Part shown: positions 8,245-16,292 of the stretch, piece by piece
How the letters are laid out: each line of letters opens with the position of its first letter
Numbering within the stretch: position 1 is the stretch's first letter
Source of the DNA: Frigoribacterium sp. SL97
GTDB lineage: Bacteria; Actinomycetota; Actinomycetes; Actinomycetales; Microbacteriaceae
NCBI RefSeq assembly: GCF_026625765.1
Contig: NZ_CP113062.1
Coordinates: 2,418,001 to 2,482,000 of the forward strand
Reading direction: 5' to 3'
Length of the DNA: 64,000 nt
Position numbers and translations under genes: made by a program
The notes under the pieces: model-generated
Database searches by the model: none
The model's input: only the letters and a program-made list of their open reading frames with translations
What the model was told of the DNA's origin: nothing

Positions 8245-10541
8245 CCACCACCTCCCAGCCCACGACAGTCGTCGACACGACCACCGGCCCGTCGGAGGCA
8301 TACTTCGAGCTCGACGTCGGCGGCATGACCTGCGCTTCGTGCGCGAACGCCGTGGAGCGGAAGCTCAACAAGCTCCCCGGGGTGACCGCCTCGGTAAACT
8401 ACGCCACCGAGCGCGCGCTCGTCTCGGGGCTGGCCCCCGCAGAGGTCGACACGGCCATCGCCGCGGTCGAGAAGGCGGGCTACGCCGCCGCGATGCGACA
8501 GGGCGACGACGACAGCTGGACCGCCAGGGCCACCGAGACCACGATCACGTCGCTGCGTCGCCGACTCGCCGTGGCGGCGCTGCTCACCATCCCGCTCTGC
8601 GACCTGACGATCCTGCTCGCGCTCGTGCCTGGTTTCCGGTTCCCGGGCTGGCAGCTCGTCTGCGTCCTGCTGGCCGTGCCCATCGTCACGTGGGCGGCGT
8701 GGCCGTTCCACAAGGCGACCTGGCGCAGCCTCCGTCGAGGCACGTTCGGCATGGACAGCCTTGTCTCGCTCGGCAGCATCGTGTCCTTCGGGTGGGCCGT
8801 CTACACGCTCGTCTTTGCCCCGAGCACCGAGCCGGGCTACTGGCTCGGCTTCGGCGTGACCCCCGCCGGCGCCGATGCCATCTACCTCGACGTCGCCGCC
8901 GGCATGGTCACGTTCCAGCTCGGCGGGCGCTACTTCGAGACCCGCTCGCGCCGCCGCGCCGGCGACGTGCTGAACGCCATCGGGAACCTCGCCGTCCGGC
9001 AGGCCCGCGTCCGTGACGCCGACGGCACCGAGCGTGTCGTGCCGTCGGCCGAGCTCCGTGTCGGGGACACGGTCGTCGTCCTCCCTGGCGAGCGGATCGC
9101 CGTCGACGGGACCGTCTCGTCCGGGACGTCCACCGTCGACACCAGCGCCATGACCGGTGAGTCCGTCCCCGCAGACCTCGCACCGGGAGACGCCGCCATC
9201 GGCGGCACGGTCAACGTCACCGGACGTCTGGAGATCACCGCCGTCACTGTGGGCGCCCGCACCCGCTTGGCCCAGATGGCGGCTCTCACCGAGGACGCCC
9301 AGAGGCGCAAGGCCGGGGTGCAGACCTTCGCCGACAAGGTCTCGTCCGTCTTCGTGCCCTGCGTGATCGCCCTCGCGGTCATCGTGACCGCCGTCTGGCT
9401 CCTGATCGGCGCTGAAGCCTCGACGGCCGTCGGCAACGGCATCGCCGTCCTGATCATCGCATGCCCCTGCGCGCTCGGCCTCGCCACCCCGACCGCGCTC
9501 ATGGTCGGCATCGGCCGCGGCGGGCAGCTCGGCGTGCTCATCAAGGGACAGGACGCCCTCGAGGCGAGCGGCGTCATCGACACCGTCGTCCTCGACAAGA
9601 CCGGCACCGTCACAACCGGCGGCATGCGCGTCGTCGACGTCGTCGTCACCGGGACGCTCGATCGCGAGACCCTGCTGCGCCTCGCCGGCAGCGTCGAGAC
9701 CGCCTCGGAACACGCTGTGGCCCGCGCCGTCACGGCGGCCGCGTCCGCCGAGGTCGGTGCCCTGTCCACGCCCGAGGGCTTCACGGCGCTGACCGGCCTC
9801 GGTGCCCGCGCCGTCGTCGACGGCCACCAGATCCTCATCGGCAACGCCCGCCTTCTTCGCGAGAACGGGATCGAGCTCGACGCTGTGCTCACCGGGGCGG
9901 TCGAACGGCTCGGCTCGACCGGCGCCTCCGCGGTCCTGCTGGCTGTCGACGGTGTCGCCTCGGCAGTGTTCGGGGTGCACGACGACATCAAGCCGTCCGC
10001 GCCCGCCGCGGTCGCGGGACTCCGGGCGCTCGGCCTGCGCACGGTGCTTCTGACCGGGGACACGGACGGCGTGGCGCAGACGGTCGGAGCAGCCATCGGA
10101 GTCGATGACGTCATCTCAGGCGTCCTGCCAACCGACAAGGCCGCCGCGATCTCCGCCCTCCAGGCCGACGGGCACAGGGTCGCGATGGTGGGCGACGGCG
10201 TGAACGACTCCGCTGCCCTCGCTACCTCCAACCTGGGGCTCGCGATGGTTCAGGGCACCGACATAGCGATGAAGGCCGCTGACATCATCCTGGTCAGGGA
10301 CGACCTCCGTGTAGTCGTGGATGCCGTCCAGCTGTCACGCCAGACGCTCCGGACGATCAGGCTCAACCTGGTCTGGGCGTTCGGGTACAACGTCCTCGCC
10401 ATCCCGCTGGCTGCGGTCGGCTTGCTCAACCCGCTGATCGCGGCGGCGACGATGGCCCTGTCTTCGGTGCTCGTCGTGTCGAACAGCCTGCGACTGCGCT
10501 CGTTCGAGCCGAACCGCGGCGGAGGCGCACCTCGCGGGTGA
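8241..10541 (+). CDS. copA: Copper-translocating P1B-type ATPase (CopA-like)
   Basis: A 766-residue ATPase exporting Cu(I). In order: an N-terminal HMA domain (GGMTCASC, about residues 30-37), membrane helices, the actuator TGES loop (STVDTSAMTGESVPA), the transmembrane CPC metal site (IIACPCALGLATP), the phosphorylation motif DKTGT, the nucleotide-domain HP-equivalent SEHAV, and the hinge GDGVNDSAAL. All catalytic motifs are intact. The GTG at 8241 overlaps the preceding stop. The same frame is open for more than 570 codons upstream through the CopD/CtaG gene, but only the part from 8241 has family signatures. The upstream operator and the chaperone support a copper-inducible detoxification operon. 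Confidence 0.95.
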   Translation: MTTTSQPTTVVDTTTGPSEAYFELDVGGMTCASCANAVERKLNKLPGVTASVNYATERALVSGLAPAEVDTAIAAVEKAGYAAAMRQGDDDSWTARATETTITSLRRRLAVAALLTIPLCDLTILLALVPGFRFPGWQLVCVLLAVPIVTWAAWPFHKATWRSLRRGTFGMDSLVSLGSIVSFGWAVYTLVFAPSTEPGYWLGFGVTPAGADAIYLDVAAGMVTFQLGGRYFETRSRRRAGDVLNAIGNLAVRQARVRDADGTERVVPSAELRVGDTVVVLPGERIAVDGTVSSGTSTVDTSAMTGESVPADLAPGDAAIGGTVNVTGRLEITAVTVGARTRLAQMAALTEDAQRRKAGVQTFADKVSSVFVPCVIALAVIVTAVWLLIGAEASTAVGNGIAVLIIACPCALGLATPTALMVGIGRGGQLGVLIKGQDALEASGVIDTVVLDKTGTVTTGGMRVVDVVVTGTLDRETLLRLAGSVETASEHAVARAVTAAASAEVGALSTPEGFTALTGLGARAVVDGHQILIGNARLLRENGIELDAVLTGAVERLGSTGASAVLLAVDGVASAVFGVHDDIKPSAPAAVAGLRALGLRTVLLTGDTDGVAQTVGAAIGVDDVISGVLPTDKAAAISALQADGHRVAMVGDGVNDSAALATSNLGLAMVQGTDIAMKAADIILVRDDLRVVVDAVQLSRQTLRTIRLNLVWAFGYNVLAIPLAAVGLLNPLIAAATMALSSVLVVSNSLRLRSFEPNRGGGAPRG

Positions 10542-10552
10542 TGCGCCTCCGC
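10519..10552 (+). terminator. Hairpin terminator at the end of copA
   Basis: GCGGAGGCGCA (10519-10529) pairs perfectly with TGCGCCTCCGC (10542-10552), an 11-bp stem with a 12-nt loop that contains the end of the CopA gene. There is no T-run. It separates copA from the convergent M56 gene. Confidence 0.6.
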
Positions 10553-10561
10553 TGACGTCGG

Positions 10562-11404
10562 TCAGCCCTGCATGCGTACCGCCAGCAGAGACCGCCGGCG
10601 GGAGGGTGCGTGCCGGTTGCTGGCGTCCACGAGGCGACGAGCGCGGAGCGTCAACGACTCGTCCTCGGCCAGGTGCGCCATCTTGACCAGCGCGTTGGCG
10701 GTGTGTACGGCTCCCAGGCGCCGCGCGGCCGCGTCGTCGGCGATGAGCTCGACGAGCATCCTGGTGGTGCGCTCGAGGTGACGGGCTCCAGCCAGGCCCG
10801 GAGTGCATGCCCTGTTGAGCTGCGCGAGCTGCGCGATCACGCCGTGGTGTTGCCGCAGATGCGTCCGCTCGTGCTCGACGACCGCCGCCATTTCGACAGC
10901 GGTCAGAGCCCTCTCAAGCGCCGTCGTGACGAGCACGCGGTTGCTCGGGGCCGGGATGCTCATCGCGAAGGCGCGGTCGAAGGGCACCACGGTCACGTCC
11001 ACCCCTCGCACCCGTGTGCTCGGGTGGCAGGCAGCCACCAGCGCCATCTGCTGATGCAGGGCCCGGTCCGTCGCCGCGAGCGGTTCGAAGCGCGTCGTGA
11101 CGAGCGCCACCAGCCCCCCGACGGCGACGAGGCCACCCCAACCGACCACGACGAGGACCGTCGACGCGAACCAACCGCCCATCGGGTCCGACGGGGCCTC
11201 CCGAGAGAACGCGACCGCTGCCATCGAGTTGACGAGCCCGAGAGCAGCCGCGGCGATGCCGCCGAGGAACGCGGTGTACCAGGAGGCGAGGGCCAGCCGC
11301 GGGAAGCGGAACCGCCAGCGGCCATGGGCCAGTACGAGAGGTGCACCGACGATCAGCACGAGCGACGCCCCGATGCAGGCGAGAACGGTGACGGCGACCG
11401 CCAT
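10562..11404 (-). CDS. M56-family membrane metallopeptidase (BlaR1-like protease domain)
   Basis: A 280-residue integral membrane zinc peptidase. Helices near residues 3-27, 40-68 and 82-105 are followed by the protease site HERTH within VVEHERTHLRQHH (about residue 178) and a later ELIADDAAAR segment that supplies the third ligand in this family. It has no external penicillin-binding sensor domain, so it is the short actinobacterial form. It follows the BlaI-family gene by about 50 bp in the same direction. By analogy with BlaR1/BlaI it would cleave or control the repressor when induced. In this setting the inducer may be copper, which is inference. Confidence 0.88.
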   Translation of the reverse strand: MAVAVTVLACIGASLVLIVGAPLVLAHGRWRFRFPRLALASWYTAFLGGIAAAALGLVNSMAAVAFSREAPSDPMGGWFASTVLVVVGWGGLVAVGGLVALVTTRFEPLAATDRALHQQMALVAACHPSTRVRGVDVTVVPFDRAFAMSIPAPSNRVLVTTALERALTAVEMAAVVEHERTHLRQHHGVIAQLAQLNRACTPGLAGARHLERTTRMLVELIADDAAARRLGAVHTANALVKMAHLAEDESLTLRARRLVDASNRHAPSRRRSLLAVRMQG

Positions 11405-11423
11405 CTAGATCACCCCGCCCGAG

Positions 11424-11468
11424 GTGAGTCGGCCGGGGGTCAGCCGGCCAGGGGTCAGTCGGCCTCGA
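11424..11468. repeat. Three 15-bp direct repeats at the BlaI/M56 junction
   Basis: Three units starting GTGAGTCGGCC (11424), GTCAGCCGGCC (11439) and GTCAGTCGGCC (11454) follow each other with a 15-bp period. The last unit carries the stop of the BlaI-family gene. Probably a slippage expansion in the short gap; it leaves both reading frames intact. Confidence 0.6.
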
Positions 11469-11835
11469 GCGCCGCCCGTAGCGCCTCGACGTCGCGAGGG
11501 TCGAGCTGCCCGGCGAAGCGCAGCAGCGCTGCGCTGCGGTCGCTGCTCGCGACGAGCGCGGAGACCATCGTGCTCGCCGCAGACTCCGACTCCGATTGTG
11601 CCGCCGAGAAGACGAATCCGCCGCCCCCCGCGGGTGCCTTGACGACGGACCCCTTCTTGTGGAGCCGATCGAGGATCGTGAGCACGGTCGTGATGGCCGG
11701 CGTCGCGTCGAGCCCGAAGGTCGCCTGGACCTCTTTCGCTGAGGCGGGCGCGCCCGCACGCCAGAGGGCTCGCATGACCTCGTTCTCGAGCTCGCCGCGA
11801 GAACGCTTGGCGGGAGTGTCGGACTTGTCGGTCAT
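11455..11835 (-). CDS. BlaI/MecI/CopY-family transcriptional repressor
   Basis: A 126-residue winged-helix repressor. The fold opens with GELENEVMRALWRAGAPASAKEV, the recognition region TPAITTVLTILDRLHKKGSVV and the wing, followed by a helical dimer-forming tail. Such proteins bind TACTACA/TGTAGTA-like inverted repeats and are removed by an M56 peptidase partner or by metal. Four matching inverted repeats lie in front of the siderophore-type and copper genes at 1995, 2042, 4049 and 5914, and none is seen before this gene itself, so it is probably not self-repressed through the same site. Lack of a CxC metal motif near the C-terminus argues against direct CopY-type copper sensing. Confidence 0.9.
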   Translation of the reverse strand: MTDKSDTPAKRSRGELENEVMRALWRAGAPASAKEVQATFGLDATPAITTVLTILDRLHKKGSVVKAPAGGGGFVFSAAQSESESAASTMVSALVASSDRSAALLRFAGQLDPRDVEALRAALEAD

Positions 11836-11898
11836 CGCTCGATCCTATCCGGGCGTCGGCTCCCCCGAGAATCACGACGGCCCGGGGTTCCGCGGAAC

Positions 11899-12780
11899 TC
11901 ACGGCGCCTCCGTGCCCGTCGCCCCACCCGACACCTGCGCCACGAACTGCGCGAACGCGGCGGCGTCGGTCGGCGAGCCCTGGTACTGCTGGCCGTTGAC
12001 CAGCACGGTCGGCGTTGCGGACACCGCGGCGAGGTCGGAGTTCGGTACCGGGTCGTTCAGCGCGCGCTCGGTCGCGGATGCCACCCAGTCGGTGAACTGC
12101 CCGTCGGTGATGCAGGAGGCGACGTCAGGGTCGTCGGCACCGGCGCCCGCCACCAGCGTGGTCAGCTCGTCGTTCGTCAGGCCAGTGGTGTTCTCGGCCG
12201 GCTGCTGGGCGAACAGGGCGGTGTTGACGTCGAGCGCCGTGTCGGGCTGGTAGTTCGCGACGCAGGCCAGGGCGTTCGCCGATCGGGTCGAGTACTTCGA
12301 CCCGAGGCTCGCATTGTCGAGGAACCCGAGGGGGTGGATCTCGAGGTCGGCCGCGCCCTGGGTGACCCAGGTCTCTAGCTGCTCGGCGTTGGTCGTGTCG
12401 AACTGGCCGCAGTAGGGGCACATGTAGTCGAGGTAGACGACGATGCTCGGCTTCTCGGCCGTGCCCGGCGCCGAGGGCGTGGGGGAGCCGTCGGCAGGCG
12501 TGGCGTCCGTCGACACGGCGGAGACGGTCGTGCCGTCTCCCGAGAGCACGATCCCGTCGCTCGCCATGTTCAGGGGGCCGGGGCCCGCGGGTGCGATCGA
12601 CCGGGTGATCACCAGGGCCACGACGGCCAGCACCGCGAGGACGCCCACGACGAGGCCGCCCTGCAGGGCCCACTTGTTGCGGCGCCGCCGCTTGGCCTCC
12701 GCCTCCCGGGTAATGCGGGCCTTCTCGCGGGCCGACTCCCGTCGCTCGCGCTTGGTCTCAGAATTCTGTGTTGTCGACAA
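11899..12780 (-). CDS. Membrane-anchored DsbA-like thioredoxin-fold protein
   Basis: A basic cytoplasmic start (KRERRESAREKARITREAEA) leads into one membrane helix (GGLVVGVLAVLAVVALVIT) and an external thioredoxin-fold domain with the active site CPYC in LDYMCPYCGQF. The fold belongs to the DsbA/FrnE-like group used for extracytoplasmic disulphide chemistry. With a TTG start at 12780 it has 293 residues and begins LSTTQNSETKRERR, which is how relatives begin. The frame is open to an ATG at 12963, but the extra 61 residues look unlike protein. The start is therefore the weak point, the function class is not. Its position next to copper genes suits oxidative folding of secreted proteins. Confidence 0.85.
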   Translation of the reverse strand: MSTTQNSETKRERRESAREKARITREAEAKRRRRNKWALQGGLVVGVLAVLAVVALVITRSIAPAGPGPLNMASDGIVLSGDGTTVSAVSTDATPADGSPTPSAPGTAEKPSIVVYLDYMCPYCGQFDTTNAEQLETWVTQGAADLEIHPLGFLDNASLGSKYSTRSANALACVANYQPDTALDVNTALFAQQPAENTTGLTNDELTTLVAGAGADDPDVASCITDGQFTDWVASATERALNDPVPNSDLAAVSATPTVLVNGQQYQGSPTDAAAFAQFVAQVSGGATGTEAP

Positions 12781-12969
12781 GATGACTCGTCTCGTTCTCG
12801 TCGGCACGGGGTGCCGGAGTGTCCATGGGGTCTCGTCCGGTCGCGGGGACGCAGACGGGCGCAGGCCGAGACGTCGTCCACGGCGAGGATGCGCGAGGAG
12901 CTTCGCCTGCGCGAACGCTTCGGCGAAGCACACGAGGCGCCTTCTCGGCGCATCGTGCATCAATTCGGA

Positions 12970-13587
12970 TCAGGCGGGGAGCGGCGGCCCTCGGAGGGGT
13001 TGGGCGGGCGCCGCGGCGCGGAGCGCATGGGGGACGATCCGTGCGACTCGCGGCACGAGGTGCCGCACGATCTGCGGTGCTGTGGTCGCCGCGATCCCCG
13101 AGACCGTAATCACGGTGAGGAGTACCTGGTCCGCCAGCCCGACGGCAGCGCGGACAGCGCTCTCGCCACGCCAGAGACCGACGACGGTGACGAGCGCAGC
13201 CGCGGCATGCGCGATCCACATGGCGCCGCCGTGGTGCATGGCCGGCATCGTGCCCGACGACATCGATGTGTCGGCCGCGAGCACGAGGGCCTCGTGCGCA
13301 TGGTGCCCGCCACCTGAGACGTCGACGCGAGCGACGCCTCCTCCGCCCAGGGAGAAAAGGAGGTGGAAAGCCGCCTGGGAGACGGCGACGACGATCGAGA
13401 GCCGGACGAGCGACGGCCCTCGTCCCGCCAGGGCGACGCCCAGCGGCAGCGAGAGTCCGATCGCGAGGACGACACCGAGCACGCCAGGAGAGGAACCCCC
13501 ACCCGCGACGTGCGAGAACGCCGCCAGGGTCACCGCCGCCAGGGTCGCCGATGAGCCACGCGCCAGGCGTCCCCATCTCGACTGCAC
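12970..13587 (-). CDS. His-rich integral membrane protein, unknown
   Basis: A 205-residue protein with about five helices (for example TLAAVTLAAFSHVAGGG, VLGVVLAIGLSLPLGVAL, LVRLSIVVAVSQAAFHLLF and MWIAHAAAALVTVVGLW). A central external loop is rich in His and Met (GGGHHAHEALVL and TMPAMHHGGAMW). Proteins of this type often accompany YcnI/CopC/CopD genes in actinobacteria, and it closes the copper island here. No enzyme motif is seen. A role in copper handling is context-based inference. Confidence 0.7.
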   Translation of the reverse strand: MQSRWGRLARGSSATLAAVTLAAFSHVAGGGSSPGVLGVVLAIGLSLPLGVALAGRGPSLVRLSIVVAVSQAAFHLLFSLGGGGVARVDVSGGGHHAHEALVLAADTSMSSGTMPAMHHGGAMWIAHAAAALVTVVGLWRGESAVRAAVGLADQVLLTVITVSGIAATTAPQIVRHLVPRVARIVPHALRAAAPAQPLRGPPLPA

Positions 13588-13620
13588 TGTGGCCGCCTCC
13601 CGCTCGTTCCGGCTCTCAGC

Positions 13621-14004
13621 CTAGATGGCCGACACCGCGCGCTGGTGGGCGTTCGTCGTCGAGGCGTCGTCCTCGGTGTCCGCGACGGCAGGGACGGCCA
13701 GGGCCCAGGCGTTCATCGACTCGAGCACGGGCCGGAGACCCAGGCCCGTCGGGGTCAGCTCGTAGACGACCCTCGGAGGGATCTCGGCGTACATAGTCCT
13801 GGTGACGAGGCCCGACGTTTCGAACTTGCGGAGGCGGTTCGTCAGGGTGTGAGCGCTGATGCCCGGCAGCGACTCCTTCAGCTCGGAGAACCGCGCCGGC
13901 CCCTCGAGCAAGTTCCGGACGATGAGGGTCGCCCAAGGGCCGTCGAGCAGGGTCAGGAACTTCGCGATGCCGCACTCGGGCCAGATATCCCCACAGAAAG
14001 CCAT
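13621..14004 (-). CDS. HxlR-family winged-helix regulator
   Basis: A 127-residue HxlR-type regulator. It has the conserved Cys-containing start (CGDIWPECGIAKFLTLLDGPWATLIVRNLLEGP), the recognition helix region SAHTLTNRLRKFETSGLV and the wing with TPTGLGL. Such proteins often sense electrophiles or redox changes through the N-terminal cysteine and control a divergent oxidoreductase. Here the divergent partner is the NmrA-like gene at 14070, and an inverted repeat lies in the gap. Confidence 0.9.
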   Translation of the reverse strand: MAFCGDIWPECGIAKFLTLLDGPWATLIVRNLLEGPARFSELKESLPGISAHTLTNRLRKFETSGLVTRTMYAEIPPRVVYELTPTGLGLRPVLESMNAWALAVPAVADTEDDASTTNAHQRAVSAI

Positions 14005-14022
14005 GAAAAATGAGCTTAGGCT

Positions 14023-14063
14023 ATTAGTGCAGTTGACGTAACCGATGCACCAGGTGCACTAAT
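14023..14063. promoter_or_regulatory. Probable HxlR operator
   Basis: ATTAGTGCA (14023-14031) and TGCACTAAT (14055-14063) form a perfect 9-bp inverted repeat, and TGCACCAGGTGCA (14046-14058) is a second, nested palindrome. They fill the gap between the divergent HxlR and NmrA-like genes, the right arm ending 6 bp before the NmrA start. Binding by the HxlR protein is inference. Confidence 0.65.
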
Positions 14064-14069
14064 GGTTTC

Positions 14070-14918
14070 ATGACCTATCTCATCCACGGCGCCACGGGCG
14101 CCCAGGGCTCCCCCGTCGTTGCCGCGCTCACCAAGTCCGGCGCCTCCGTTGCCGCGGCTGTCCGCGACCCCTCCACCTACTCGGGAGACGGCACCGCCGT
14201 CGCCGTCGACCTCACCTCTGTCGCATCGCTGGCGGCCTCCTACGAGGGCGTGGACGGCGTCTTCGTCCACCTGCCGATCGGCACGGGTGAGCAGCAGCTC
14301 GCTCACGCCCGCAACATCGTCGCCGCCGTCGACAAGGCACGGCCCGCCCGGGTGGCCGTCTCCACCAGCGGCTATCCTGCCGAAGACGACGGCTCGGGCG
14401 AGAACCCCGTGGCCGCGCTGATCGCCGGGCTGACGGCGACCGGTGTCTCGGTCGCGATCGTCGCGCCGCGCCTCTTCCTCGAGAACCTCCTGCTTCCTCC
14501 CGTCACGGTCGTCGTCGAGAAGGACGGCGTGCTCCGGTACCCGATCCGTGAGGACTACGCCGTGTCGTGGAGTTCGCACCTCGACGTGGCGGACGTCGCC
14601 GCACGGCTGCTCACCGACTCGTCCGTCACCGGCGTCGTCGGGGTCGGGGCCCTTCCCGGACTGCGGGGAGCGGACCTCGCGGCCGGCTTCGCAGCGCAGC
14701 TCGGGCGCGAAGTGCACTTCGAGTCCCAGGAGCCCGACGACTTCGGGAGCCTGATCGAGCCGCTCTTCGGCAAGGCCGGCTCCGACCCGGTCGTCGACTC
14801 GTACCGCTCGCGCGCCACACAGGAGTCCGAGCTGATCGACCCGTCGACGAGCGCTCAGGAACGCCTCGGTCTCAGCCCTCGCTCCGTCGAGCAGTGGCTG
14901 ATCGACCTGCAGGGCTGA
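14070..14918 (+). CDS. NmrA-like NAD(P)-binding protein (atypical SDR)
   Basis: A 282-residue Rossmann protein starting MTYLIHGATGAQGSPVV, which is the GxxGxxG nucleotide loop of the NmrA/QorB-type atypical SDRs. It contains the usual RVAVSTSGYP and RLFLENLLLPP segments, and no standard YxxxK pair is clear. Relatives are quinone reductases or redox-sensing dinucleotide binders. The ATG at 14070 lies right after the inverted repeat and has no good ribosome site, so the transcript may be leaderless. A similar pair (TetR and an NmrA-like gene) occurs at 30533-32223. Confidence 0.85.
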   Translation: MTYLIHGATGAQGSPVVAALTKSGASVAAAVRDPSTYSGDGTAVAVDLTSVASLAASYEGVDGVFVHLPIGTGEQQLAHARNIVAAVDKARPARVAVSTSGYPAEDDGSGENPVAALIAGLTATGVSVAIVAPRLFLENLLLPPVTVVVEKDGVLRYPIREDYAVSWSSHLDVADVAARLLTDSSVTGVVGVGALPGLRGADLAAGFAAQLGREVHFESQEPDDFGSLIEPLFGKAGSDPVVDSYRSRATQESELIDPSTSAQERLGLSPRSVEQWLIDLQG

Positions 14919-14964
14919 CGCTCAGTACGGTGGAGCGCCCCGCCTGCTGAACGACGGGATCACG

Positions 14965-15477
14965 ATGGACGACACGTACACACTCCGCGCGATGAGCGGG
15001 GCGGACCTCCCTGCCGTGCTCTCGATCTACCAGCAAGGGATCGACGGAGGCGACGCGACGTTCGAGTCGGCACCCCCGACTGCTGGCGAGTTCGACGCCT
15101 CTCGGCTCGCCGAGCATCGGATCGTCGCGGCCTCAGCCTCCGGCCGCGTCGTCGGCTGGGCTGCTGTCTCACCCGTGTCTCGCCGGGCCGTCTACGGCGG
15201 CGTTGTCGAGCACTCGGTGTACGTCGACGCTGCCGCGCGGGGCCGGGGCGTCGTGCGAGCGTTGCTCCGAGCCCTCGTCGAGTCGACCGAAGCGTCCGGC
15301 ATCTGGACCGTGCAGGGCGTGGTGTTTCCCGAGAACACGGCCAGCCTCGCGCTCCACGCCGAGCTGGGGTTCCGGGTGGTAGGTCGACGAGAGCGGATCG
15401 CCGCACCCCTGGCCGGGCCTCAGGCTGGGCGCTGGCGTGACACGATCCTCATCGAACGTCGATCTCCGCTCGTCTGA
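14965..15477 (+). CDS. GNAT-family N-acetyltransferase
   Basis: A 170-residue acetyltransferase of the phosphinothricin/methionine sulfoximine type. It opens LRAMSGADLPAVLSIYQQGI, carries DATFES, HSVYVDAAARGRGVVRALL (acetyl-CoA loop) and the family's VVFPENTASLALHAELGFR stretch followed by GRRERI. Such enzymes acetylate small amines, sometimes detoxifying herbicide-like glutamate analogues. It sits alone between the NmrA-like gene and a hairpin terminator. The exact substrate is not readable. Confidence 0.9.
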   Translation: MDDTYTLRAMSGADLPAVLSIYQQGIDGGDATFESAPPTAGEFDASRLAEHRIVAASASGRVVGWAAVSPVSRRAVYGGVVEHSVYVDAAARGRGVVRALLRALVESTEASGIWTVQGVVFPENTASLALHAELGFRVVGRRERIAAPLAGPQAGRWRDTILIERRSPLV

Positions 15478-15513
15478 CGAGGTCGTTGCCAGCTCCGGGG
15501 CGAGTCGCGACAG

Positions 15514-15548
15514 GTGCCCGCGGGCTTGCACGCAAGCCCGCGGGGCAC
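15514..15548. terminator. Strong hairpin between convergent genes
   Basis: GTGCCCGCGGGCTTG (15514-15528) pairs with CAAGCCCGCGGGGCAC (15533-15548), with one bulged base and a 4-nt loop. It separates the GNAT gene from the convergent HAD gene and should stop both transcripts. Confidence 0.75.
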
Positions 15549-15554
15549 GTGTCG

Positions 15555-16223
15555 TCACTGTGGGACGGACCCGCCCAGGACGAGGTCTCCTACTCGTCGA
15601 GGCGCGGCCGCCGTCATCCGTGCGCCCGCGCGGTGGAGCTCATCGGCAGTCCCGAAGCCGTAGAGCACGCCGATCACGTCGACGCCGTTCTCCAGGGCGG
15701 CTTCCACGTCGTGCTCGCGATCGCCGATCATCACTACCTGTTCCGGCGCAGCGCGTCTCGATTGCATCGCGCGGCGGAGCGTGACGACCTTGGCGACCAC
15801 GTCGTCGGGAGCACGACCGTGCACCGTCGTGAAGGAGGAACGGAGTCCTGCCGTCTGCAAGGCACCCTCGGCGAATTCCTGGATCTTGGCCGTCACCACG
15901 CCGAGTTCGACCCCGGCAGCGAGCAGGCGCTCGAGGAGTTCGCCGACGCCCGGGTACGGACGGTACTGGGAGATCCCCGCGTCTGCGTAGTGCTCGCGGT
16001 AGTGCCCGACAGCTTCGGTCACAGCCGCCGCGTCGAACCCGTAGAGATCACGGAACGAGTGCTCCAGGGGCGGGCCGACGAATCGACGCAGAGCAAGGGG
16101 GTCGTTCTCGACGAAGCCCATCTGGGCCAGGGCGTGAGCTGCAGCGTCCGTGATGCCCGAGCCCGGGTCGCAGAGCGTTCCGTCGATGTCGAAGAGGGCT
16201 ACGTCGTACCGCCGGTGTTGCAT
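15555..16223 (-). CDS. HAD-family hydrolase (phosphoglycolate phosphatase-like)
   Basis: A 222-residue HAD phosphatase. Motif I is FDIDGTLCD near residue 11, motif II VVTAK near 110, and motif IV MIGDREHDVEAALENG near 165, with a helical cap between motifs I and II (class C1). The sequence fits the Gph/YjjG-like group that hydrolyses small phosphate esters. It stands alone after the GlxA regulator gene in the same direction, 69 bp apart. Confidence 0.88.
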   Translation of the reverse strand: MQHRRYDVALFDIDGTLCDPGSGITDAAAHALAQMGFVENDPLALRRFVGPPLEHSFRDLYGFDAAAVTEAVGHYREHYADAGISQYRPYPGVGELLERLLAAGVELGVVTAKIQEFAEGALQTAGLRSSFTTVHGRAPDDVVAKVVTLRRAMQSRRAAPEQVVMIGDREHDVEAALENGVDVIGVLYGFGTADELHRAGARMTAAAPRRVGDLVLGGSVPQ

Positions 16224-16292
16224 GTGGTCTCCTGACCTCGCGACGGGAAAGCACCTGTCGTCCCCTTTCTCGAGAAAGAGAGAGGCGGAACG

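Noticed and set aside
8136..9980. Minus-strand open frame of about 610 codons opposite copA
   Set aside because: Composition typical of a GC-rich shadow; no motif.
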